Source: Pseudoips prasinana (lineage: Eukaryota > Arthropoda > Insecta > Lepidoptera > Nolidae). From it: 64,000 bases of DNA. The stretch is taken from positions 21,922,001 through 21,986,000 of the forward strand of contig OX621255.1 in NCBI GenBank assembly GCA_951640165.1, read 5' to 3'. Each line of letters begins with the position of its first letter. Within the stretch, counting starts at the first letter, position 1. The notes beneath the pieces were generated by a model that saw nothing but the letters and a program-made list of their open reading frames with translations, did no database searches and had not been told where the DNA came from. Below, piece by piece: positions 44,121 through 53,410 of the stretch. The position numbers and the translations under genes are program-made.

Positions 44121-44352
44121 CCGCCATAACCAGACAGCTTACTACACAACTTACCACACAGCTGTTCCACTGGTTGCCAGCTTGCAACCAGTAGAAATGT
44201 CCAACTGAAACCCAGTGTATTTTAGTTGCCCCCAGCTTATTATAATAGAGTTAATAGAAAGTGTAGATGTATTTGTTGCGGAAGTCTCAAATTTAAATGC
44301 GTAAGTTAAAGTAATCTATAGCTGACAATTTGCTTTATGATAACAACTATAC

Positions 44353-44566
44353 CTGAATCTCTTCTACTTTGTTGAAGTCAAGAAGATATTGCCATTTGAA
44401 AGTGTCTTTTTGTGTGATCCTGAAGGTATCCTCGATCCGACCTATATTCTCTTTCATCAATGACATCAAGTTAGGTGTTGGCTTTGTTGTTTTCTGTTCC
44501 AAGAACTTAATAATTTGTCGTCTAGTTCGGGAAGGCTCTAGTACTAAGTCCTCGTACCGTATCACC
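44353..44566 (-). CDS. carbohydrate sulfotransferase-like, exon 3
   Basis: 214 nt between acceptor CGTTTTACAG and donor GTATAG. It completes the split Leu codon of exon 2 and encodes residues 189-259: VIRYEDLVLEPSRTRRQIIK, FLEQKTTKPTPNLMSL, and RIEDTFRITQKDTFKWQYLL with a VEEIQ end. RYEDL and the FRITQKDTFKW block (family: F-T-R-x(3-6)-W) are signature elements of the sulfotransferase fold close to the acceptor pocket. Confidence 0.9.
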
Positions 44567-44875
44567 CTGTAAAACGTATTGAATTTTACAATATGGGAAT
44601 TATTCACACAATTGTTTTGGGTTACTGTTATAATCTTCTTTTTCATATCTTGTAAAGTACAAGTGCATAGTACGTATAAAGTATTTTTACAAAGAGTAAT
44701 GTAATCTTCTTCATGGTTATCTTATAGGGAGTGGTTACCTTGCGTCAGAGTTATGTAAGCCTCCGATATGGATTATTGACGGCTGTCTAACGATTACAAC
44801 TAGAGCTACAACTTAGCGTGCCCTCCACGGATATACTAAAAAATCATGGCTTATATCCGGATGCTCTGACTGGAG

Positions 44876-45415
44876 TGCTCGGCGAGGTTAAGCAACTAGA
44901 CTCGCGGTGTATTCATATACAGGGTGGCCGAGGAGTTGACGTTCAAACGCAAAATTTAGATACTTTATGATGAGGAGTATCCGAATCACCCCCGTGTATG
45001 TTCTACGATTTTGTGTAGTATTCGAGATAGAATTTTGATCGATCCTGAGCTCAAACCCTAATTTTGAACTGAAAGTCTGAAGTCAGTTCTGCAATGATAA
45101 GATAAGCCATACTGTTTAGGGTGTTAGGTTAAGCTGTGTAAATTAGTAATCACAAAAAAACTGACCCTGAAACTGAAACGTTCAACAGAACGAGAAACCA
45201 ATCAAAAACAGATGTTAGGTGAAATTTACGAAAAAAAACATTAAAAAAATTCTATCTCGAAACCTATGCAACCCCTATATATGGTTGCTGCCAAAGTGGT
45301 TTATTTTCTGAGCGTCTTCGTGCTACGGAGGATGCGTTAAGCCATGTCAGAGACCTAGTCGCTGGCTTGAAGAACTCTGACACCAGGGTAACCACTCCCC
45401 ATACGATAAAGAAGA
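44876..45415 (-). repeat. dispersed repeat Z, copy 4, interrupted by an M4 MITE
   Basis: Left part GCGAGGTTAAGCAACTAGAC to TTCA; right part GGTTGCTGCCAAAGTGGTTT to GGTAACCACTCCCCATACGA. Removing 44920-45275 and one TATA restores the Z order seen at 49375-49612. A plus-oriented scrap of Z also precedes it (about 44711-44830). Confidence 0.65.
44920..45275. mobile_element. TATA-flanked MITE, family M4, deleted copy
   Basis: Left end CAGGGTGGCCGAGGAGTTGA matches 36463 closely. TATA is present at 44916-44919 and 45276-45279. The right arm is nearly all lost: the sequence jumps from ACCTATGCAA to CCCC before the TATA. Confidence 0.75.
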
Positions 45416-45604
45416 ATGTAAGAATTGTGTATCATTTGTTGGTGATCCTAATAAAATAAATAAATAAATGTAAAAACGGATCCGAAACACTAGGGTGCCA
45501 AGGCGACCACTTTAACCACCAGGCCACACGTGCTGACAAATTCACAAAAATAGTCTACATTTATAATGTATATGACAGTATTATACGCATTTTAATTTTA
45601 AAGC

Positions 45605-46340
45605 GTTTTCTATAATACAAAGCGTAAATCTAAAATCAGTAGCCAGATAATTTTATTAATAATTTCCTAGTTACGTAAGCTCATAACTAGAAAATAAATG
45701 GGAAAATAATTTAAATTGCAGTCCATATTATTTAGTAAAACACTCACAGTGTACTCTTTGTGTACTGCTCAGGGATACGGCTTGCGAGCTCGTAGTCGTA
45801 ATGCAAAGTGTATATCTAAACTCAGTAACCAGATAATTTAATTGATAATTTCCTAATTACGTAAGCTCATAACTAGGAAATAAATGGGAAAATAATTTAA
45901 ATTGCAGTCAATATTATTTAGTAAAACACTCAAAGGATACTCTTTGGGTACTGCTCAAGGATACGGATTTATAGCTCGTAGTCGTAATACAAAGCATAAA
46001 TCTCAACTCATTAACCCTTCGAGCATTGTCTAAATAGTCGAAGCATTAACCAAATAATTTAATTGATAATTTCCTAGTTACGTAAGCTCAAAACTAGGAA
46101 ATTAATGGGAAAAGAATTTAAATTGCAGTCCATATTATTTAGTAAAATACTCACAGTATACTCTTTGGGTATTGCTCAAGGATATGGATTTATAGCTCGT
46201 AGTCGTAATAAAATGCGTATATCTAAACTTAGTAACCAGATCATTTAATTGATAATTACCTAGTTACGTAAGCTCAAAACTAGGAAATAAATAGTCAATG
46301 AATTCAAATTGCAGTCCATATTATTAACTATGACACTCAC
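45605..46340 (-). repeat. tandem array containing copies of the exon 2 end
   Basis: Units share CCAGATAATTTAATTGATAA, CTAGTTACGTAAGCTCA, TAAATTGCAGTCCATATTAT and then a stretch that (on the minus strand) resembles the last 50 or so bases of exon 2 with the splice donor. Equivalent points are at 45741, 45927, 46148 and 46334 (the real exon border), giving steps of 186, 221 and 186 bp. The long step includes an insertion near 46010. Minus-strand donors GTGAGT survive at the 45741 and 46148 copies; the 45927 copy has TTGAGT. Confidence 0.8.
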
Positions 46341-46520
46341 AATAGTCCCTTTGTGTGCTGCTTAAGGATACCGCTTGCTATCTTGTAGTTCTTAACCATG
46401 TCAGCGCAAAGCTTCGTTAAGTCCCAGCAGTCTATAGAACCCTGGTACCAAGCAAACTGATTCCTGGACTGAATTACACCACGAGGATCTCGGATCAATA
46501 AGATAACTTTCTTGTCGGAT
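46341..46520 (-). CDS. carbohydrate sulfotransferase-like, exon 2 (3'-PSB)
   Basis: 180 nt, acceptor TAATTTTTCAG, donor GTGAGTG. It completes the GA of exon 1 to GAA and encodes residues 129-187: SDKKVILLIRDPRGVIQSRN, QFAWYQGSIDCWDLTKLCAD, MVKNYKIASGILKQHTKGL. LLIRDPRGVIQSR (residues 135-147) is the 3'-phosphate-binding motif that grips PAPS (family: RDPRxxxxSR). The partly copied end of this exon is found again several times in the adjacent intron. Confidence 0.92.
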
Positions 46521-46614
46521 CTGAAAAATTACGTTAAGGTAAGTAGTTTGTTTTCTTCGGGGTGGTTTGCCTGATTGTGAATAGGGACAACATTACAGAG
46601 ACTGGTAGACCATA

Positions 46615-46879
46615 GATTGACGGTCACCATAGCCTAGTTGGTAGTGCTCCTGCCTACGAAGCTGGTGGTCCTGGGTTCGAATCCCGGTAAGTGCAAATAT
46701 TTTTGTGATGAGCACGAATATTTGTTTCTGAGTCATGGATGTTTTCTATGTATATAAGTATTTATCTATCTATATAAGTGTGTATATCGTCGCATGGTAC
46801 CCATAGTACAAGCTTTGCTTAGTTTGGGGCTAGGATGATCTGTGTGACATTGTCCCGAGATATTATTATTATTATTATA
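46615..46879 (+). repeat. SINE family A, copy 1
   Basis: Head CTAGTTGGTAGTGCTCCTGC (A-box region) and GGTTCGAATCCCGG (B box), body ATGAGCACGAATATTTGTTT and GGATGTTTTCTATGTATATA, end GTACAAGCTTTGCTTAGTTT, GACATTGTCCCGAGA and (ATT)n. Nearly identical copies at 52391-52652 (plus), 54011-54263 (minus) and 55301-55508 (minus, lacking the 3' end). Confidence 0.85.
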
Positions 46880-47385
46880 TAAAAATCTCTTTTGAGCTTA
46901 CTAACTCAATAAGGGAACTATAAAGGAACTATAAACTATTATATACGAGAATGCAGTTCAAATCAGAATAATAGAAATACTTGCGTGAGTATAGTACGGG
47001 ACTTATAATTTTAAACTATGCAACTTTACAATAAACAAACTCATACTCGCACACTACTATAATCACACATACATATCACGTATCATACAACATCATGCAA
47101 ATACGGTTCTTATAATCACACAATACACGGAACTGCAAACTTACTACCTTATGAGTTATTATTGTTTCTCTTTTCTTGTTAGTAATAAATGTAGTTTCTT
47201 ATATTTGTTTTTAATTTAAATTTTATGTTAGTTTAATTTGATACTTATTTTCTTTTTCTTTTCTCTAATATTGTTATAAATAGAAATATATGAAATGAGG
47301 GAAGGAGCGAGACAACCCCAACTTAAGTATAATTAATTATTTACTGTGGTTCATTCACATTTGTTAATTTAACCGTTTTACTTTT

Positions 47386-47695
47386 TAGGGTTCCGTAGCT
47401 AAATGGCAAAAAACGGAACCCTTATAGATTCGTCATGTCTGTCTGTCCGTCCGTATGTCATAGCCACTTTTTTACGAAACTATAAGAGCTGTAATGTTGA
47501 AACTTGGTATGTAGATGTATTCGGTGAACCGCATTAAGATTTTTATACAAAAATATAAAAAGAACAATAATTTTGGGGGGTCCCCATACATAGAACTGAA
47601 ACTCAAATTTTTTTTTCGTCTTACCCATACATGTTGGGTGTTTATGGATAGGTCTTCAAAAATGATATTGAGGTTTCTAATATTATTTTTTTCTA
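47386..47695 (-). mobile_element. dispersed repeat R (minus, partial)
   Basis: AGGGTTCCGTAGCTAAATGG and CCGTATGTCATAGCCACTTT are the complement of the right end of 56255-56785. It is broken off where the M1 MITE begins. Confidence 0.7.
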
Positions 47696-47697
47696 AG

Positions 47698-47828
47698 ACA
47701 CCAGCACATCAAGCTACCCCAATCTATCAAATTTCCCCAATTTTCACCTTATGCTTATGTGGTGAAGTTGAAAATCTATAAAAGAAATTTGAAAGATTGG
47801 GGTAGCTGGATGTGCTGGCGTCTGTACA
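47698..47828 (+). mobile_element. TA-flanked MITE, family M1, copy 4
   Basis: CACCAGCACATCAAGCTACC to GGATGTGCTGGCGTCTGTAC; the extreme left end is lost at the junction with repeat R. Confidence 0.8.
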
Positions 47829-48083
47829 GTTTTCGAAAGTGCGAATACGAGTATAAAGTGCCAAGAAAAATATTCAAATGTACAAGCGAAATGGCTGCGG
47901 GCTAAAATCTGGCCTAACGTAAATAAATTAAGAATAACTAATACTCATCTCCTGAATTTCGAATACCGTAATTTAAAAAACTAAAAAATTTCTTAACTGC
48001 TCAAGTATCTAGCCAGTATTTTTGCCTCAGAAGACCTTGAAAGCAACGCGTTCCTTAACAAAAAAAATAATAATTTGGCTCAC

Positions 48084-48466
48084 TCAGAATCTTCCAATAC
48101 TCCAACAACTTGCTGCAAAGTTTCCCGCACAACCTTCGTAGTATGGGGAGGTAATAGGTTACAGAATCGTATCAAATGTTCGTCCGGACACAATTCGGCG
48201 TCATATTCACATTGATCCCATATCCTTCCTTGTAAGTTATGCCCAGGGGGTGAAGACATAAGCTTTAAATTGTCTCTTGAACATCGATTGTCATGATTTT
48301 TTTCAGCCCCAAGAACTATTACAAGAATAGCCATAACAATTAAGCAACTTAATATTGCAAATGCAAGTCTCCAAAACATCGCATCATAGGGTGTTGGTTT
48401 ATATTTTCTTTGCGATGTGGTACCATAGAAATTCATGCGGGCGGGTGCTAAGAGCACTGGATCCAT
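48084..48466 (-). CDS. carbohydrate sulfotransferase-like, exon 1 (signal anchor)
   Basis: Type II Golgi-membrane sulfotransferase, expected to move sulfate from PAPS to a glycan. The start ATG at 48466 has an in-frame TGA seven codons upstream. Exon 1 gives residues 1-127 plus two bases and ends at donor GTGAGCC. Residues 31-52 (FWRLAFAILSCLIVMAILVI) form a signal anchor. Then RIWDQCEYDAELCPDEHLIR, FCNLLPPHTTKVVRETLQQV and VGVLEDS match the block that in CHST1/3/5-type enzymes leads into the 3'-PSB. Exons 2-4 follow in phase, total 299 residues. Odd: the family's 5'-PSB (an RSGSSFL-type loop and YEPL) should lie between the anchor and this block, but only about 25 residues are there, and no room exists for a missing exon. 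It may be a degenerate paralogue, a deletion allele or an assembly error. Confidence 0.85.
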
Positions 48467-48781
48467 AATTGGTTCTTTTGTTCATATACAAGTCCCATTA
48501 ATATCAGATCAGATTTATAGTTAGGTGCACAAATTCTTTATAGAGTCAAGCTTTTCCAAGCTGTTTCGAGTATTTTTCTGAAAATAATATAGTGTATATT
48601 TAATAAAACTAATTTTTATATTTGGAATTATTAGAGATATACCTACCGCTGTGACGAATTAACGGATAAGTGGATAATTTTGCTTTTAGAGTTTCTAATT
48701 AATAATATGGTGAGGAGTCCTAAAAATATATTGCTTCTACGAACTTGGTCCTTGTCCTTGGTAATAACTATTTAATAAAAC

Positions 48782-49033
48782 TTGAGAGGTGTCAAGGGAC
48801 ACCCGGATGGAACGAAGTTATTTATTATTATTTGTTATGTACAAAAAACCTGTATACACTCAACAATAATAATCGTCGCGACGCCACACTGCTTTCTATA
48901 AGAGAGAGAGAGAGACAGACAGACAGAGAAACATGCGCACGCCGCACAGCTGCAAAAAGTGTCGTGACAATTTTTCGTAAGAATTTTTTCCGTCTAGCCC
49001 CCTTTCACAACGCGCGATAAGGAACTTCGTTCC
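48782..49033 (+). repeat. dispersed repeat with GGAAC-type palindromic ends
   Basis: GAGAGGTGTCAAGGGACACC at the left and GATAAGGAACTTCGTTCC at the right; inverted relative of 481-735. Includes a GA/GACA simple repeat at 48900-48928. Confidence 0.6.
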
Positions 49034-49374
49034 AAAAACACGACCTAATATATGTCTAATAAATTTGAAATATTAATTTACCTCATTTTAAGTGCAATTT
49101 TCCATTTCCTCCGTTTGTGACTCACTACAATAGCGAAAATACTATGAAACCGAGCTAATGCAGCTAAAAACCATTGGGCTTAGGCTAGCATCAGCTCAAT
49201 GGCTTTAAGTTGCATTATACGTTATGTAAATGCAACTAAACCACCCTGTATACGAAATGTAATGATATGAAAATTAGTTTCATTAGTATTGCATAAAATC
49301 GGGGGCTTTGCTTTTAAAGCTAAATGTTCTTACCTACTATAAAAACATACTAATTATAATCTTTAATTCCCTCG
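49034..49374. other. unassigned sequence
   Basis: No exon or repeat recognised. Confidence 0.3.
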
Positions 49375-49612
49375 ATGCTCTCACGAGTCCGTAAGCGATC
49401 GGCGAGGTTAAGCAACTAGGCTCGCGGTCAGTCCATAGATGGGTGACCGCCAAAGTGGTTTAATTTCTGAGCGTCTCCGTGCTTCGGAGGGCACGTTAAG
49501 CTGTCGGTCCCGGTTGTAGTCATTAGACAATGGTCGTTAAGCCATGTCAGAGGCTTACTGAGCGGCTGGAGCAACTCTGACACTAGGGTTACCACTACCC
49601 ATACGATAAGCA
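49375..49612 (-). repeat. dispersed repeat Z, copy 5 (uninterrupted)
   Basis: TCACGAGTCCGTAAGCGATC to GGTTACCACTACCCATACGA. Useful reference for the interrupted copy at 44876-45415. Confidence 0.7.
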
Positions 49613-49638
49613 AGCAATTCCCTCGTCAAATATGGAGT

Positions 49639-49965
49639 ATTATAGTTGTAGGTAACATTATCGTGGGAGACTCAGGATAGTCAGGTCACTAGGATATCAG
49701 GTCTCCACCCTTTATGAAGAGGTACATTTAGTATTAGAATTTTGCATGCTTTTTGGCAGAATGTATAGGATCTTTCAAATATTTGTAAACACCTAAATAT
49801 CCATGTATTATAGTTATAGGTAACATTATCGTGGGAGACTCAGGACACTAGGATACCAGGGCTCCACCCTTTATGAAGAGGTACATTTATTTTATTATTA
49901 GAATTTTTCATGCTTTTTGGCAGAATGTACAGGATCTTTCAAATATTTGTAAACACCGAAATGTT
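49639..49965 (+). repeat. tandem duplication, about 168 bp
   Basis: GTAACATTATCGTGGGAGAC at 49652 recurs at 49820, followed in both by CTCCACCCTTTATGAAGAGG and TTTTTGGCAGAATGTA. Small indels differ between the two units. Confidence 0.8.
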
Positions 49966-49977
49966 TATGTCTATGCC

Positions 49978-50240
49978 TACATCATCATTACAGCTAAATA
50001 CGTCCACTGCTGGACAAGCCTCCCTCAAGAATCGTCTTGCGGGGATATGCCATAATCGCCACGCTTGGCAGGCGGGTTGGCGATCGCAGTAAGATGGTCA
50101 TAGTAATCAGAAGGAAGCTGCTGCCCATCCTCTGGTAGATATTCCCTCGGGTCGACTTCTACGCCCCCCACGGGATGAGATGGGGTGATGATATTCTGAT
50201 TCTGATATTTGTCGCCGTCACCACACAGCATTCCACAATG
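49978..50240 (-). repeat. LINE-related repeat fragment (minus)
   Basis: CGTCCACTGCTGGACAAGCC, GATATGCCATAATCGCCACG, ATTCCCTCGGGTCGACTTCT and GATGAGATGGGGTGATGATA; relative of 43890-44120. Confidence 0.6.
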
Positions 50241-50307
50241 AGCATTCCAAGCAAATACAATATATTGAGTGATTGATACTAATATATCAATCAATATTGA
50301 TTGATGA

Positions 50308-50500
50308 CTGAACGTGTGGCACAGCGGCTAAGACAGTCACCTCACCGCTTCGTGCCGCGGGTTCGAGTTCTGCGCCGGACAACTATTTGTGTGACCAATA
50401 AATAGTTGTTCTGAGTCTGGATGAAATTTCTGTCCGTTTTGTTATATATTTGTAAAGTACCCCGTGACACAGGGATCCCTAGTGTGGGCGTTGTCTTTTT
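50308..50500 (+). repeat. tRNA-headed SINE (third head type)
   Basis: Head AACGTGTGGCACAGCGGCTA and GGGTTCGAGTTCTGCG, then TTGTTCTGAGTCTGGATGAA and a CCCTAGTGTGGGCGTTG end. Its head resembles the one inside the foldback at 28423-28818. Confidence 0.6.
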
Positions 50501-50557
50501 TAAAAGAAAAAAATAGATAGACGCTCAAGTATGGCCTTTGCGTCTGTTACAGACGAT

Positions 50558-50836
50558 TTACGGCGCATTGTCTGAGAGACATTTCTTTTGGTGGCTAAAC
50601 AAACCGATGCGTGAGCGACATAGCCTGCCGCAGGCCTGACAAGAGAAGTTAGCGGTGGTTGGTGCCGAGCCGCTTTCATGTCGCTTCTGTCTCTTATCAG
50701 CAAGTACTCCGAACCAGGCTTCATCACAGATCTTATGACCCTCCACTACACGTTTGCGCCATTCAACTCTATTTTCAGCGAGCTTTTCCCAGCTACAGTG
50801 GTCAATTTTAAAAGCGGCCATATCCCTCATAAGCAT
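50558..50836 (-). pseudogene. LINE C-terminus with zinc-finger motif
   Basis: Minus-strand 92-codon frame reads FKIDHCSWEKLAENRVEWRK, then ANFSCQACGRLCRSRIGLFS and HQKKC. The C-x2-C...H-x4-C arrangement after a WRK-type helix is the C-terminal end of many non-LTR endonuclease/RT proteins. It is a short leftover; no RT domain is nearby. Confidence 0.65.
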
Positions 50837-51535
50837 ACATAATTTGGTTAATAAGAGGATGAACTAAATGGACAAAAAAAGAGCAAAATCAATACCAAAA
50901 CCAAAAAATAAATAAAGTAACAATGTTAGTAGATATGTTAGTTGTGGGCGTGTGTCTGTGTCAGGCTATACTGACAGAGTTTTAGTCTGTATTAAGTTAA
51001 ATATACTTACTTTTCTAACCACATATAATTACTATACCCCGCACTGAACTTATGACAAAATGCTATATAATAGTGTACAATCAAATAAATGTATGTATAT
51101 AAAACATATTTAAAACACAATGAATATATTTCTTTTTATATTGTGTAGCTGTATTACTTCGTTACTACCGTTCACGTCAATGCAGTTCAGATTTTGGAAA
51201 TTAATGGCATGTAATATATTCCTCTACATTCAAGATAAATGTTTACATACGTCATATTAGTTTTGTGACGAATGTTATTATAATTAAGAAACTAGTATTC
51301 GAGATTGATATCATTTAAATTTCATACATAATTGTGTTTATAAATATTATACGAGTACGTAACTTAATGTTATTTAAATTGGTTAACACTAGTGATCCGC
51401 CCTGGCTTCGTGTGGGTATATATCTAGTTAAAAGATTATTTTGTATTTTCCGGTAAAAATTATATATATTTATGCTTTATAGGCAATTTTCTTAATAACA
51501 TACAACCCAGTTACTGATTAGCCTCATTGATAACG
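50837..51535. other. unassigned sequence
   Basis: No exon or repeat recognised. Confidence 0.3.
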
Positions 51536-51625
51536 TAGCAAAACCAAAAATTATCCTTTTTGTGAATTTTCAATTATTGAAAGATAAGTGAAAATTCACA
51601 AAAAGGATAATTTTTGGTTTTGCTA
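51536..51625. repeat. perfect 37-bp inverted repeat
   Basis: 51536-51572 (TAGCAAAACCAAAAATTATC ...) and 51589-51625 are exact reverse complements with a 16-base loop. Confidence 0.85.
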
Positions 51626-51749
51626 AATTACTTTTTTTAAATGTTGTTTTATATCCTCAATCTTAGCACATCATCATAATAAACTGAAAGCATTATTTTA
51701 ATTAATGATTTCTTAATGAGCGCAGCAATAAACTCATAATATATGTATG

Positions 51750-52180
51750 CTATACTAGCTATGCCCCACGGTCTCCCCGCGTTAAAGTAGTTTTGGCGTA
51801 AAAGAGTAACAAACATACATCCATACATCTATACTTACAAACTTTCGCATTTATAATATTAGTAGGATGTGTACCTCACTCGAGTGGTTTTGGCAGTGTA
51901 CGACGGAGTCGCTCGCAGATGGTAGATTTTTTCCTGCTAACTTGACACTTATCGTCATATTTTGGACAATTCACACAATATCTTTATAAATTGAAGTCTA
52001 TGTGTTATTCTGATGTATACGCTATATTATTGTAAAGTTTCATTAAAATCCATTCAGTAGTTTTTAGGTAAAATAGTAACAAACATCAATCCATCCATCC
52101 ATACTTACAAACTTTCGCGTTTATAATATTAGTAGGATATTGTTCAACCTCGGGTAATATCACGGGGCGCGGCTTGTTAT
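51750..52180 (-). repeat. Lep1-like fragments
   Basis: TATACTAGCTATGCCCCACG at the left; CTTACAAACTTTCGCATTTA and TAATATTAGTAGGAT ends occur twice (about 51850 and 52120), so two or more fragments are stacked. Confidence 0.5.
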
Positions 52181-52390
52181 AAACGGGAAGTAAATTCGTA
52201 TCTATCTATATTGTACCTATAAATTATTATAGTTAATTGGTTTTAAAACTTTTATTTAGAGTAGAATATTCAACTAGAACTTCAAAGACGTCACTAATCT
52301 AAATATATAAAAGCAGAAACTGACTGACTGTTCGATCAACCCATAGCTGAAACCGCTGGGTCTAGAACTATGAAATTATGCACAAATAAA

Positions 52391-52652
52391 TTGACGGTCA
52401 CCGTAGCCTAGTTGGTAGTGCTCCTGCCTACGAAGCTGGTGGTCCTGGGTTCGAATCCCGGTAAGTGCAAATATTTGTGTGATGAGCACGAATATTTGTT
52501 TCTGAGTCATGGATGTTTTCTATGTATTTAAGTATTTATCTATCTATATAAGTATGTATATCGTCACCTGGTACCCATAGTACAAGTTTTGCTTAGTTTG
52601 GGGCTAGGATGATCTGTGTGACATTGTCCCTAGATATTATTATTATTATTAT
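52391..52652 (+). repeat. SINE family A, copy 2
   Basis: TTGACGGTCACCGTAGCCTA to TGTCCCTAGATATTATTATT. Very close to copy 1 at 46615. Confidence 0.85.
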
Positions 52653-52787
52653 AAATATTCCTTAAGTAAGTAGGTATGCACTAAGAAAGGATTTTTGAAA
52701 ATTCAACCCATAAGAGGGTCTAAATGGGTTGCAAAATATGTGTTGAACAGCGTGTTTTCTTGGTCTGATCACCTTCAAACTTGGCAT

Positions 52788-53410
52788 TAATATAATAACA
52801 ATATAACATCCTGGGAAATTATTTACCCACGGCCATCTGATCCCAAATTAAGGGGCCTTTTACAGTCCACTAGCGCCGCCAATCGAAAAAATGTCATAAC
52901 TCGTAAATAGAATCAAAAATACAAAATGTGGTCTATTATTACTGTAGAAAAGGCAATAACGTAATTTTATAACACATTGTCAACACTTGAAATATAGCTG
53001 TTTAGCTAAATCGTGCATTTGTAACAAAAACGGCCGTTTATGTTTTGAATGCACGATTTAGCTAAACAGCTATATTTCAAGTGTTGATAAGTTGTTATAC
53101 AATTACGTTATTGCCTTTTCCACAGTAATAATAGAACATATTTTGTATTTTTGATTCTATTTACGAGTTATGACATTTTTTCGATTGGCGGCGCTAGTGG
53201 ACTGTAATAGGCCTCTTAAGCACAGCTTGTACTATGGATAACTATTTTTCTTATGTAAATACATACTTATATATGTATATAATTTAACACCCAGACTCAG
53301 GACAAACAGACATGTTCATGCACAACAAATATTTGTCCCGGGTGGGAATCGTACCGACGACCTACCGCGTGTAAGGCAGCGTATCTACCAATTACGCCAG
53401 CAGGCCCGTC
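52788..53410 (-). repeat. SINE family C (minus), split by a TTAA MITE
   Basis: ATCCTGGGAAATTATTTACC to ATCTGATCCCAAATTAA, then the MITE, then TTAAGCACAGCTTGTACTAT to GTTCATGCACAACAAATATT and the head GGGTGGGAATCGTACC...CAATTACGCC. Removing the MITE gives a standard SINE body. Confidence 0.8.
52852..53215. mobile_element. TTAA-flanked palindromic MITE (364 bp)
   Basis: TTAA at 52848-52851 and 53216-53219. Ends GGGGCCTTTTACAGTCCACT and, inverted, GAGGCCTATTACAGTCCACT. Nearly the whole element is palindromic (GTCATAACTCGTAAATAGAA and GCACGATTTAGCTAAACAGC appear in both senses). TTAA targeting suggests mobilisation by a piggyBac-type transposase. Confidence 0.85.

Larger units (their letters stand above)
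43086..44352 (-). other. sulfotransferase intron 3
   Basis: Bounded by donor GTATAG (left of exon 3) and acceptor TTTTTAG (right of exon 4). Contains a small hairpin (43150-43195) and a repeat fragment (43890-44120). Confidence 0.75.
44567..46340 (-). other. sulfotransferase intron 2
   Basis: Donor GTGAGTG next to exon 2, acceptor CGTTTTACAG at exon 3. Contains a Z repeat interrupted by an M4 MITE and a tandem array derived from exon 2 and its downstream intron. Confidence 0.8.
46521..48083 (-). other. sulfotransferase intron 1
   Basis: Donor GTGAGCC next to exon 1, acceptor TTTTTCAG next to exon 2. Contains SINE-A (46615-46879), repeat R (47386-47695) and an M1 MITE (47698-47828). Confidence 0.75.

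Noticed and set aside
43810..44187. 125-codon minus-strand frame
   Set aside because: Overlies a repeat that also occurs at 49978-50240 and lies in a sulfotransferase intron; includes a run of Asp from a GAT microsatellite.
48080..48466. Stand-alone 128-residue membrane protein
   Set aside because: The apparent stop lies just past a good splice donor, and the frame continues in phase into the 3'-PSB exon at 46341-46520.
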